A stretch of 64,000 bases of DNA from Methanosarcina barkeri MS (GTDB taxonomy: Archaea > Halobacteriota > Methanosarcinia > Methanosarcinales > Methanosarcinaceae). The stretch lies in the NCBI RefSeq assembly GCF_000970025.1, contig NZ_CP009528.1, forward strand, positions 2,095,168 to 2,159,167. The letters run 5' to 3'. The notes beneath the pieces were generated by a model. The model was not told the origin of the DNA. It saw nothing but the letters and a program-made list of their open reading frames with translations, and searched no databases. The stretch's first letter is position 1. Every line of letters begins with the position of its first letter. The translations under genes and the position numbers were made by a program. Below are positions 44,966 through 55,751 of the stretch, one piece after another.

Positions 44966-46421
44966 AGGGTAAGCCCTTCTTTAACTTTTTTGGAAAAAAT
45001 TTCATATCTTTTCTCGCTCTACGTAATTTTTAATGTATTTGAGGTTTTGCCATTTTTCACATAATCCCTTTATTTCCGCTAATATTAAATAGCATAGCTT
45101 ATTTCTTGAAAAATTTATATAATAATTACTTAAAATCTATTTAATTCTTTGTTTTTATTTAAAGTTGGAATTAGAATAATAAATAGCTTATTAATTAAGA
45201 AATAAACTTTATTTGAGTTTTCAAAACATAATAAATATGTATATATATATATATTTTTATGCAAGTTATAACTATAAATTGCAATAAATTTTAATTTTGA
45301 AAGTAAATGTAATATTATATCAATTTTTGAACTTAATTAGTATTCAAAGGCATTTTGAAGTATTATTTTAGAGGCTTAAAAAGTAATTTTATGTCAAAAT
45401 ACGTGATTTTGACTGATTTTTTAGATTTTAGAGAATTTTTATCAACTTTGGCAGAGCCTCATTTCATTCAAAATATCCTTTAATATTTGTAACTTATGTG
45501 GCACTTTTTGTATTTCGATGTTTTTCCATTTACATCAATTAATTTTACTCAATTTTATTTGTTTTATCTTTTCTTTTTTTTATAAATATGTTAATAAACA
45601 ACGAAAAATTCATATATTTCATATGTGTTTTCTATAAATAAATAAATATTACTTTATTTAGATTTTAAATAGAATTTGCCCCCAAATCTTTAATCTTAGC
45701 AGGGGCGTCAAACAGAAAAATTATTTGTATACAGTCAACACTCGAAAATGTCATACAGCATCAGATTTTGTGTCGAAATTTTAAATATAAATTATGAAAA
45801 TTAGAAAGTTGCCAGTCAAGTTAGAAACTGTTATTGGTAGTTTTCAAACTTACGTATTATCACCGATAATTGAATATAAATACCACAGATATAATGAAAG
45901 TTCAGGAAGCTAAAAATTTCCTGCAACATATGTTTCAAATAATCTTAAAACTCGATTGGTCTGACGCTTCAAAAGGTCCGAAACTCGATCCTGCCGCATC
46001 CACAATACCAAAAATGCGGTCAGATTCTTCTGCCCAGACCAACCGATAACCCTATGAAAATACAGGAGGTCTTCAAAAAAAACTGAAACTACTTGTTTTT
46101 CTTTATATAGATCTTACTTTTAATTTTTGCTTTTTGTTTTTTGTTTGAGCCATATTGGAAGTGATTGAAATTTTTGAAACGATGTTAACTCTATAAACGG
46201 TAGTACATTGCCATAAATGAGGTCATAGCTGCCTGTAATTGCTGGAGGTACTCATCAGCAACACCAGAATACTGATAGACCTATTTCTAGAGCTAATGCA
46301 ACTGCCATGTAGATATCTGGAGATTCACCAACTTAATGGACTGAACCTAAAAACCTGGCAGCAGGAAAAAATGTTGCTGCCTCCTTATTTAATAATATCA
46401 AAAATAATGGAGTAACAAAAT
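44966..46421. other. 1.45-kb gene-free region with RNA-like element B
   Basis: No gene. Very AT-rich up to about 45660, including a TATATATATATA run near 45241. A GCCCC...GGGGC inverted pair lies at about 45680-45708. Element B follows at 45956-46069, then 350 bp of leader before the giant protein. Confidence 0.5.
45956..46069 (+). ncRNA. Candidate structured RNA element B (homologue of element A)
   Basis: An outer stem TTGGTCTG (45956-45963) pairs with CAGACCAA (46035-46042). Three bases after the 5' arm comes CTTCAAAAGGTCCGAA, matching element A. An internal hairpin CCGCAT/ATGCGG (45994-45999/46014-46019) is perfect. After the outer stem, TAACCCTATGAAAATACAGG and AGG resemble the A terminal hairpin. 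It lies in the same direction as, and about 350 bases upstream of, the 2183-residue surface protein, so it could be a leader element; a free small RNA or mobile-element end is also possible. Confidence 0.5.
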
Positions 46422-49400
46422 ATGTTAAAAATTATGAAAAATGTGATAATAAATAGGACACAAAATAGTACACAAAACAGAATAAAAAATATTACCAAAA
46501 ACGGCTTTCTTTTAAGTATATTCTTTATCCTGTTGTTTGTCTTTGTCGGATCTGCGTCGGCACAAACTATTGAAGTCAACCCTGGGGCTGATATCCTCAC
46601 AAAAATTGATGAAGCACAGGCTGGAGATGTCATATACTTCAACCCCGGAACTTATGATATAAGTCAGAATTGGAATATATACAACAAACCTCTATCGTTT
46701 ATAGGGGCAGGTGCAGATAAAGTAACTTTTAATTTTAATGATTATACTGACCTAAATTTTGACTTCTCTGATATCGAAACTGCCCATGATATTCTGATTG
46801 AGAACATAAGCTTTTCAGCGTCCACTTCGCCCAGTATGAGATATGTCTCTGTCCGTGGATCAAATTCTTATTCTACTAATGTAATAATCAGAAACTGTAA
46901 AATTAACCATATGCGTTTAAGTTCAACTATACTGAACAATATTGAACTTTCGAATAATACATACATATCCGACTCATCAAGCAGCACTGGTAATGTTTAT
47001 GGGAAACTGATAATTACCGAAAATCAATTTGATAATAGTCCTTGTAGCGTGAGCAGGATAAATAATGGTGGTGTGATTGCAGGCAACACCTTTACAAACA
47101 TTACTTCTGACTATGCATTTTCTATTAGTAGGGGAGACGACATAACATTCAGTGATAATGTAATTTCACACTGCACCGGAGGAGGTTTATCGATAAATTC
47201 TTACTGTGATCGCAATATTATTACAGGGAACACCTTTGACTCCAATTCTGTAGGGATCACTTTTGAATTGAAAAATGGAAAAACTGGCACCGGCAATAAG
47301 ATTTACCACAACAACTTCATTAACAACACCGTCAACATCAATGACGATTCACCGGCTGGTTCCGTCCAGTACGTCAGCGATGCTGTAAAATATAGCTACA
47401 AGAACAAGTCCTATACCTCCTCTCTCGGCAACTACTACAGCGACTACACTGGCGCAGATGATGATAACAATGGAATCGGTGACACTTCTTATGCATTTGG
47501 CTCCTCAAGTGACACTGCGCCCCTTATGGGTAAGATCACAGTCAGTGGAGATAATATAACAATTGCAGTACCACCGAATGCTTCCGTTCCAATAGCCGAT
47601 TTCACGGCAACACCGACTTCTGGGAATGCTCCTCTAACAGTTAATTTCACAGACGCTTCAACTGGTGACGTTTCTTCCTATTCATGGGACTTTGATAACG
47701 ACGGTACGGTTGATAGCACGGAGCAAAACCCCTCGCATACTTACGAGACTGCGGGTACCTACTCTGTTAACCTCACAGTTGTCAATACAACCATAAGTAG
47801 CACAAAAACAAAGACTGACTATATTGAAGTAATAAACAAAGAGAGCCTTGGATCCGAATGGCCGGAGTTCCAGAAGGACAGCTCAAACAGTGGGTATACC
47901 CTCAGCTCTGCTCCAACCAGGGACCCGGAACTCATCTGGCAAAGTCTTACTTCTTCAAATCAGGAACCCTGCGGGAGCGGGGGTGTCAATGTACCACCTC
48001 TGATTTCAGGAAACAAGATCTTCGTAACTGCTGGTAATGCCTCTGTCTGGGCCTTTAACAAAGATACCGGATCTCTTATCTGGTCAAAGGAGCTTGGTGG
48101 TGGTCTGGTACAGACAGCAACTCCTGCACTGGGAGATGGAAAACTCTTTGTCCCTACCCTTGAAGGAGACCTCTATGCCCTTGATCCAGAAACTGGAAAT
48201 AAACTCTGGAAAACACACGTAACAGAAAGTAACTTTGAGTGTCCCATTACCTATTACGACCATAAACTCTACATCGGAGACGGTCTTGAAGGAGGAAGTG
48301 GAGACAAATATTACTACTGTTACGATGACAGCGGGAACTTAGTATGGAAGCACAAAAACACAAACACTTCCGGCTTTATCTGGAGTGGGGCAGTAGTTGT
48401 CGGAAACTATCTGGTATACCCTGTTTTTGAAGGTAAACTGGTCTGTCTCGATAAAGACACCGGAACTTTTGTAGATGAAGTTGACTTCAGCAAGAGTTCA
48501 GATGTATCCTTTGCACTAACCGATCCCGGAATGTTCAGAAGTTCCGTAACCTATGCTGACGGCGCTCTGTACACATCCTCTGAAAGAGGACAGGAAACCG
48601 GCTACTGCTTCAAAGTAGGTTTTAACCCTGATACAGGTCAGTTCCTCAACACCGGCTGGGCAACGTCAATAGGATTTTCCACATCAACTCCGGTAGTGTA
48701 TAACGGAAGGGTCTACGTGGGACACGGGGAACACGGAGAATCCGGGTCCATGTTCTGCCTGAACGATTCCGATGGATCCGTCATATGGGAAACCCCAGTT
48801 AGTGGAGGTGTAAAGTCCTCACCTGTCGTTTCTATCAAGAATGGAAAACCATACATCTACTTCACAGAAGCTATCGTGGACGGATCTATTTACTGTCTGA
48901 ACCCTGACGGAACACTTGCCTGGCACTATAACCCACCTGCAGATGATGCATACACCCTTCAGGGAGCGGCTCTTTCCGACGACAAGGTCTACTACGGAAC
49001 TGATAACGGGTACCTCTACTGCATAGGACAGGGTGAAGCCCTCTCTCCAGCGGCAAACTTCAGTTCGGACAAACAGACGGGCTCCTTCCCACTGACTGTT
49101 TCCTTTAAAGATACATCCCTTAACGCCAATAAGTTCCTCTGGGACTTCGGAGATGGGAACACCTCAACCGAAGTAAATCCGGTTCATACATATATCACAG
49201 TCGGAAACTATACCGTAACCCTCACCGTTAAAAACGAGAACGGTGAAGATACAAAAGTTGCCAAAGACTATATCTACGCAAACAAAGCCCCAACAACATG
49301 GACGGTTAAAAATGGGGAGTCAATACAGGCAGCTATTGATGCAGCAAATTCAGGGGACATAATACAGGTCTATTCTGGAGAATACCATGAAGTCCTGACC

Positions 49401-52400
49401 GTTAACAAGACCCTGACCCTCAAAGGTATAGAAGATCCTGTCCTGAACGCTTCGGGTTTCACAGGCGTATCCGGCGTAACCATCAGCGCTGACGGCGTGG
49501 AGTTCAGCGGGTTTAAAATTATAGGGACAGAAGAGATGTGCTTTGCGATCAGTATTTCTTCAGAAGGTACTCTGATAGAGGACAACCTGATAGATGACTG
49601 CGCTGAAGGTGTATGGTTAACTGGGACTGGAAACACCCTTCAGGGAAACAATATTTCCAATTGCTGGGACTTTGCAGCCGTTCTTGACAACACAGGAGGC
49701 AACAGAGTCTACCAGAACACATTAATTAACAACAACGGCAGGAAGATGGGAGGTTCAAGCGACCACATATCTGGGGGGTCAGGCTCATTCTTCCAGAGCT
49801 CCGAGCCTGTGGAATATTTCTGGAATGGAACAAAACTGACCGGGTATATGGGTAATTACTACGATGACTATACCGGAAAAGACTTAAACGGGGATGGAAT
49901 AGGAGATACGGCTTACAATGCTGATGCTGGAACAGACCAGTACCCGCTGATGCTTCCTTTCTCGAATTATGGTGAAGAACAGGAAAACAACTCTATCCCC
50001 GAAGACTCCTGGTTCCAGTTCCACGGGAAAGTAGACCATCTTGGCTACTCTGAGAGCGGACCCAAAACCAACCGGACTGAATGGATAAGTGAAGACATAG
50101 ATGCTATCAGCAGTTCCTCACCGGTAATTGCAGGAGGGAAAGTCTTTGTTGTATGCGGTCCCGGATCAATGAGTGGTAGTACGGAAGATATTCCTCAGTT
50201 AGTAGCCCTGGATGAGTCTTCAGGAGACATAATCTGGAACGTCAGTATCCCTGCAGCAGTATACGGTTCCTGGGCTTCTCCTGCTTACGATAATGGTATG
50301 GTCTTTACGGCAACTGGACCTGAACTCGGATGTTATAATGCAAAAACAGGAGAAAAACTCTGGAGCTTTGACGACACGCTTGGATCTCAGGGTGTGGTCG
50401 GTAGCGGGCCTGCTATTGCTGATGGTAAGGTGATCTTTAACGATTGGGACGGAAGCCATTATTACTGTCTTGACGAGTACACTGGAGACCTGCTATGGAG
50501 CTTTAAAGTGAAGGGCGATGCTCAATCCGTACCTGCCTATGCGGACGGGAAATTCTACCTGACAAGCTGGGAATATGGTTCTTCCTACCAGGGAAATACT
50601 TACTGCGTGGATGCAGCAACCGGAAAACAGATCTGGCACACCAATAATGTCGTTGCGAGTTTATGCGGTTCTCCGGCTTACAAGAATGGAATCCTTTACC
50701 TGACAACTTACAACTTCTACGGAAATGGAGAGCTTCTTGCCTTAAATGCAGCTGATGGCCAGATAGTCTGGAAACAGTCAATTGAAAGATCGGATTCAAC
50801 TCCTGCTTTTGCCTATGGAAATGTCTACGTTTGCGGAGGAGCAAGTGGTTATAGCAATTTGCAAACTTACTGCTTCAATGCGACTACAGGCTCACCGGTC
50901 TGGTCAACGCCTTCAAAGACAACAGATGAAGGAGGTATCGGAGGTTGGACCTGCTCAGTAGCTGTTGCAGATGGGCTCGTTTATGTGGGAAGTGAAGGAA
51001 ACGGGTATTTCGGCTATGAAAACCTTTATGCTCTGGATGCCTTCACTGGCGATGTTATATGGAATGCTCCTTATGCCGGTTCTTCACCTGCACTTTCAGA
51101 CGGTATGCTTTTCAGTATAGGAGGCGACCAGAAAGTCTATGCCTTCAAGGACTCTTCCGCCTCACCTGTTGCGAACTTCATCGCAAATGTGACAAGTGGT
51201 AAAGCACCTCTGACGGTACAGTTCAATGACACGTCCTCAGGTTCACCGGCATCATGGGCCTGGGACTTTGAAAACGACGGCACTATTGACAGTACCGAGC
51301 AGAACCCAGTATATACCTATACTGAGGCAGGTAACTATACCGTAAATCTCACTATCAAGAACTCCGTCGGCAGCAACAGCACTGTAAAGACGGAATATAT
51401 CACTGTTTCTGAAACCTCAATACCTGCAGAACCGCCAGTTGCTGTATTCATAGCTGATGTAACGAGCGGTACTGCGCCTCTAACTGTCAACTTTACGGAT
51501 CAGTCCACAGGTTCTCCAACTTCCTGGCTCTGGGACTTCGGAGACGATGCTAACTCTACAGAGCAGAACCCAGTGCACACATACACATCAGCCGGTAACT
51601 ATACAGTCAACCTTACAGTTGCAAATGCAAATGGCACAAATTCAACCTCTGCTTTGATAACTGTTTCAGAAACATCTGCAATAGCACTTCCTGTAGCCAA
51701 TTTCACCAGTAATGTCAGCGAGGGTTCTGCTCCTCTCTCAGTCCAGTTTACAGATATATCTGAAAATGCAACAGAATGGAACTGGGACTTTGGAGACGGA
51801 GGTTCTTCAGATCAACAGAATCCGACACATCAGTATTCAAAAGCAGGAAATTACACAGTAGCACTTACAGCAATAAACGATGCAGGCAGTAATACAACAA
51901 CAAAAACAGATTATATAAAAGTGACAGAAATTACAAAACCTGTTACAAAACCTGTTGCAAACTTCACCAGCAGTGTTAGATCAGGAAAAACACCATTAAA
52001 GGTTGCCTTTACTGATACGAGTACTGGCTCCCCAACTTCCTGGTTCTGGAGCTTTGGAGACGGATCAAAGTCATATTTCCAGAATCCGACTCACAAGTAT
52101 TCAAAGGCAGGAGTATATACTGTTAACTTAACAGTAAAGAATGCTGCAGGCCGTAATACGGTAACAAAAACAGATTATATAAAAGTAGTAACAAAACCTG
52201 TTGCAAACTTCACCAGCAGTGCTACATCAGGAAAAACACCATTAAAGGTTACCTTTACTGACACAAGCACAGGCTCTCCAACTTCCTGGAAATGGGACTT
52301 TGGAGACGGATCAAAGTCATTCCACCAGAATCCGATTCACAAGTATTCAAAGGCAGGAATATATACTGTTAACTTAACAGTGAAGAATGCTATAGGACGT

Positions 52401-52973
52401 AACACGGTAACAAAAACAGATTATATAAAAGTGACGGGAGTTACAAAACCTGTTGCAAACTTTACCAGTAGTGTTACATCAGGAAAAGTACCATTAAAGG
52501 TTGCCTTTACTGATACAAGCACAGGAATACCTGCTAAATGGAAATGGGACTTTGGAGATGGGTCTAAGTCATACCTCCAGAATCCGACTCACAAGTATTC
52601 CAAAGTAGGAAGTTATACTGTTAACTTAACAGTAAAGAATGCTAAAGGCAGTAACACGGTAACAAAAACAGAATATATAAAAGTTGTAACAAAACCAGTT
52701 GCTGATTTCTCTGCAACTCCAACCTCTGGGAAAGCTCCGTTAAATGTTACCTTTACTGACAACAGTACAGGAGTTCCTACTGCATGGAAATGGAGTTTTG
52801 GAGATGGAACAACTTCCAGAGAACAGAATCCAGAACATCAGTATGTGCAGGGAGGAAGCTATAAGGTTACACTTACAGTGGTCAACGTTGCAGGCAGCAG
52901 TACTACAACGAAGAAAAACTACATAAAAGTGACAACAAATACAAGACCAGGCATATATTCTGAAAGCAAATAA
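46422..52973 (+). CDS. Giant secreted surface protein: NosD beta-helix, PQQ-like propellers and nine PKD domains
   Basis: 2183 residues. Signal peptide ends near residue 48 (FVFVGSASAQ). Domain order: NosD-like beta-helix (about 50-370), PKD 1 (389-470), propeller 1 (477-865, starting WPEFQKDSSNSGYT), PKD 2 (877-950), second beta-helix (957-1185), propeller 2 (1197-1575, starting WFQFHGKVDHLGYS), then seven PKD domains at about 1580, 1672, 1757, 1843, 1925, 2009 and 2091. The PKD units keep the WxWDFGDG and YTVNLTVKN strands; the last four are nearly identical, pointing to recent internal duplication. There is no C-terminal membrane anchor or sorting signal. Long repetitive proteins of this kind belong to Methanosarcina cell envelopes and may mediate adhesion. 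GGAG lies 11 bases before the ATG. Confidence 0.92.
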   Translation: MLKIMKNVIINRTQNSTQNRIKNITKNGFLLSIFFILLFVFVGSASAQTIEVNPGADILTKIDEAQAGDVIYFNPGTYDISQNWNIYNKPLSFIGAGADKVTFNFNDYTDLNFDFSDIETAHDILIENISFSASTSPSMRYVSVRGSNSYSTNVIIRNCKINHMRLSSTILNNIELSNNTYISDSSSSTGNVYGKLIITENQFDNSPCSVSRINNGGVIAGNTFTNITSDYAFSISRGDDITFSDNVISHCTGGGLSINSYCDRNIITGNTFDSNSVGITFELKNGKTGTGNKIYHNNFINNTVNINDDSPAGSVQYVSDAVKYSYKNKSYTSSLGNYYSDYTGADDDNNGIGDTSYAFGSSSDTAPLMGKITVSGDNITIAVPPNASVPIADFTATPTSGNAPLTVNFTDASTGDVSSYSWDFDNDGTVDSTEQNPSHTYETAGTYSVNLTVVNTTISSTKTKTDYIEVINKESLGSEWPEFQKDSSNSGYTLSSAPTRDPELIWQSLTSSNQEPCGSGGVNVPPLISGNKIFVTAGNASVWAFNKDTGSLIWSKELGGGLVQTATPALGDGKLFVPTLEGDLYALDPETGNKLWKTHVTESNFECPITYYDHKLYIGDGLEGGSGDKYYYCYDDSGNLVWKHKNTNTSGFIWSGAVVVGNYLVYPVFEGKLVCLDKDTGTFVDEVDFSKSSDVSFALTDPGMFRSSVTYADGALYTSSERGQETGYCFKVGFNPDTGQFLNTGWATSIGFSTSTPVVYNGRVYVGHGEHGESGSMFCLNDSDGSVIWETPVSGGVKSSPVVSIKNGKPYIYFTEAIVDGSIYCLNPDGTLAWHYNPPADDAYTLQGAALSDDKVYYGTDNGYLYCIGQGEALSPAANFSSDKQTGSFPLTVSFKDTSLNANKFLWDFGDGNTSTEVNPVHTYITVGNYTVTLTVKNENGEDTKVAKDYIYANKAPTTWTVKNGESIQAAIDAANSGDIIQVYSGEYHEVLTVNKTLTLKGIEDPVLNASGFTGVSGVTISADGVEFSGFKIIGTEEMCFAISISSEGTLIEDNLIDDCAEGVWLTGTGNTLQGNNISNCWDFAAVLDNTGGNRVYQNTLINNNGRKMGGSSDHISGGSGSFFQSSEPVEYFWNGTKLTGYMGNYYDDYTGKDLNGDGIGDTAYNADAGTDQYPLMLPFSNYGEEQENNSIPEDSWFQFHGKVDHLGYSESGPKTNRTEWISEDIDAISSSSPVIAGGKVFVVCGPGSMSGSTEDIPQLVALDESSGDIIWNVSIPAAVYGSWASPAYDNGMVFTATGPELGCYNAKTGEKLWSFDDTLGSQGVVGSGPAIADGKVIFNDWDGSHYYCLDEYTGDLLWSFKVKGDAQSVPAYADGKFYLTSWEYGSSYQGNTYCVDAATGKQIWHTNNVVASLCGSPAYKNGILYLTTYNFYGNGELLALNAADGQIVWKQSIERSDSTPAFAYGNVYVCGGASGYSNLQTYCFNATTGSPVWSTPSKTTDEGGIGGWTCSVAVADGLVYVGSEGNGYFGYENLYALDAFTGDVIWNAPYAGSSPALSDGMLFSIGGDQKVYAFKDSSASPVANFIANVTSGKAPLTVQFNDTSSGSPASWAWDFENDGTIDSTEQNPVYTYTEAGNYTVNLTIKNSVGSNSTVKTEYITVSETSIPAEPPVAVFIADVTSGTAPLTVNFTDQSTGSPTSWLWDFGDDANSTEQNPVHTYTSAGNYTVNLTVANANGTNSTSALITVSETSAIALPVANFTSNVSEGSAPLSVQFTDISENATEWNWDFGDGGSSDQQNPTHQYSKAGNYTVALTAINDAGSNTTTKTDYIKVTEITKPVTKPVANFTSSVRSGKTPLKVAFTDTSTGSPTSWFWSFGDGSKSYFQNPTHKYSKAGVYTVNLTVKNAAGRNTVTKTDYIKVVTKPVANFTSSATSGKTPLKVTFTDTSTGSPTSWKWDFGDGSKSFHQNPIHKYSKAGIYTVNLTVKNAIGRNTVTKTDYIKVTGVTKPVANFTSSVTSGKVPLKVAFTDTSTGIPAKWKWDFGDGSKSYLQNPTHKYSKVGSYTVNLTVKNAKGSNTVTKTEYIKVVTKPVADFSATPTSGKAPLNVTFTDNSTGVPTAWKWSFGDGTTSREQNPEHQYVQGGSYKVTLTVVNVAGSSTTTKKNYIKVTTNTRPGIYSESK

Positions 52974-53169
52974 AAAGTCAAGCATAAAAGGAGTGGGGAA
53001 CTTTTTATGATGTCCGCCGATGTGAGACTAAGTAAGAGATAAGAGGACGGGTGAAAACTTATGACAAGTTTCATCCTACCTCAATTTTTTTGCTGCCTTC
53101 CTCATACCTTGGCATCAACTCCAGCGATCGAGATCAAAATTAGGGCACCTATAGCTTATGACGTCATAA

Positions 53170-53500
53170 TCTATTTTATTCCATGACCGAGAATGGCTGG
53201 GATCTAGAATCAGGCTTCCGGACATTATCTTTACCGGCAATCTCAGGCTCTTGAACCATTACTTCAGGCTCTGATATTGGGTTTGCATTGTGGAATTTTA
53301 AGCAGGTCGGTTAAATTCATGTGCGGTTCTGGTGCTTGATTCTTGGATATCTTGTCTATTGCTTTCACCTGATATTTTGTGAGTGCCTGAGATTTTGCGA
53401 TTGTCAGTGCGTGCGTGTCGACTGTATTAAGCATAATCGTGAGTGTTTTGTTCCGTGGTAACCTATGTTTCCTTCGCCCATCTCCTATCGTGCGTTTCAC
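53170..53500 (-). pseudogene. Degenerate ORF of unknown family
   Basis: Open leftwards from a GTG at 53500 (KHRLPRNKTLTIMLNTVDTH, ALTIAKSQALTKYQVKAIDK), with a one-base shift near 53285 extending it as ANPISEPEVMVQEPEIAGKD to a TAA at about 53170. The shifted part is a plausible hydrophilic tail. I cannot name the family. It may be the end of a lost transposase or another accessory gene. The rest of 52974-53736 shows no gene. Confidence 0.3.
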
Positions 53501-53736
53501 AGTAAGAATCCTAAAATCCTTAACATAGAGGTGTAGAGGGTTTCAGGATTTTTCTGGTACCCTGACACTGTATATCTATTTTCCATTAATACTCACTGTA
53601 TAGCGTTATTGAAGCCGATGAAGCAAGCTTAACGCATGGCACATCTTGTTCGAACAATGCATATGAGGTTGTGTGAAGATACGTTCATCAGCCCTGAGAA
53701 GATAGAAGAAGCTTTGTAGCTAATCCAGATTTGACG

Positions 53737-53796
53737 AGTCGAATATCAGAGGAAATAGTCGAATATCAGAGGAAATAGTCGAATATCAGAGGAAAT
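53737..53796 (+). repeat. 20-bp tandem triplication containing the ribosome binding site
   Basis: Three perfect copies of AGTCGAATATCAGAGGAAAT end two bases before the GDSL lipoprotein start codon. Each unit includes GAGGAAAT, a ribosome binding sequence, so three such sites are spaced 20 bases apart; only the last is at a usable distance from the ATG. Confidence 0.92.
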
Positions 53797-53798
53797 TT

Positions 53799-54488
<690 letters not shown>

Positions 54489-55117
54489 AGGTAACTGGTG
54501 CCATCTGTAGCTGTTAGAAAAATGAAACAGATAACGAAACAGATGCAAAAAAGAGTGATCACATTGCAGGACCTGCTCTCTATATTGGATTTACCGTGAT
54601 ATTCTTGCTGCCTCAATAATTTTTTCGCACTCTTCCTGCATCTGGTTGACATGATTTTCTTCGTGAGTGAATTACCTCTGGGAGTGCCACCGATATAATA
54701 ATAAAGGAAATAACACGCAAAAGCACAAGGTATCTATGTACTCTATGTACTTTGTAAATATAGACTGAACGCCATTATCCATATAGGTAATTTAGTGATA
54801 TACATCCTTGCTTTCCTTGCGTTTTCGGGTTCTGTCAAGTTGACGGGTGCTGGACATTTTATAGGCTCAACCCTCTCTGGAAAAATTCCTTAGCACCTGT
54901 AGACTTGACAGTATCAAATTTGTCAATAATAGTGAGCTTGATAAAGCAAAGTGTGGGTCATTGACTTATTTTGACAAAATGAGGACATCTCTTTTTAGTT
55001 ATATTTGAGAACCAATCGCTGAGATGCCAGCAATTCTTCGCATCCTCTTCCTTTTGGAATTTAGTCTGTAATGATTTACTGGCTCAAGGCTGCAAGATCT
55101 GGATTCGAGTAGACAAT
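54489..55117. other. Gene-free spacer with an inverted repeat
   Basis: No intact gene. An inverted repeat lies at 54832-54851 (CTGTCAAGTTGACGGGTGCT) and 54892-54911, 17 of 20 positions pairing, with a 40-base interval. It may be a small transposable element end pair or a hairpin. The part nearest 55117 probably belongs to the IS66 relic. Confidence 0.45.
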
Positions 55118-55468
55118 TTGGATTGCTCTGGATGGAACGTGGTTGTTTTATCCCTAAATTATTTCAGGATAAAACAGAATAATCCTCCATCTGAAATACC
55201 TAAAGACGATGTGTGGTTAAAAGAGGAATACAAGCACAGATCAAGGCAAAAAATCTTCTCGATAGACTTGCAAAGCATGAGAAACAATCTTGAGGTTTGC
55301 TATAAATTCTTGAGATTTGATACGTATCTGAGAGTTCCTTTTAGCAACAACCAGGCAGAAAGAGACCTCAGGATGATAACAATTCAACAAAAGATATCGG
55401 AAAATTTTAGAAGGATACATGGGCAGATGTGTTTTGTAGATAAGGGTATACATATCCACACTAGTTAA
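55118..55468 (+). pseudogene. IS66-type transposase relic, C-terminal end
   Basis: The frame reads KQNNPPSEIPKDDVWLKEEY, KHRSRQKIFSIDLQSMRNNL, LRFDTYLRVPFSNNQAERDL, RMITIQQKISENFRRIHG. The VPFxNNQAERDLRM..QQKISG..R signature holds the last acidic residue of the IS66 transposase. The preceding catalytic region is missing and the helical stretch before it is compressed, so it is a fragment. It lies just left of the second insertion-sequence copy. Confidence 0.7.
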
Positions 55469-55751
55469 GAATAACATGCCTGTTATAGGTTCACTTGATA
55501 CTGCGATTGAAGATATGCCTCCATTAACCTGAATAGATACAAATTACCTGATTAATCTTTTGTTTTTAATTTAATGTGTCAGTCAATAATCATACTTCTT
55601 TTCGGTCTTAGCCGCCTGCTTCGCAGTCGTATGGTATCCCGTTTTAAGATTCATCGAAACTCAAACCGGTCCTGAATAGTGAAAATTCTGAACATTAAAC
55701 TCTCGGGTATCTAATTATTGAACATATTTTAAGGTTGTTCGTTTTCTAGAA

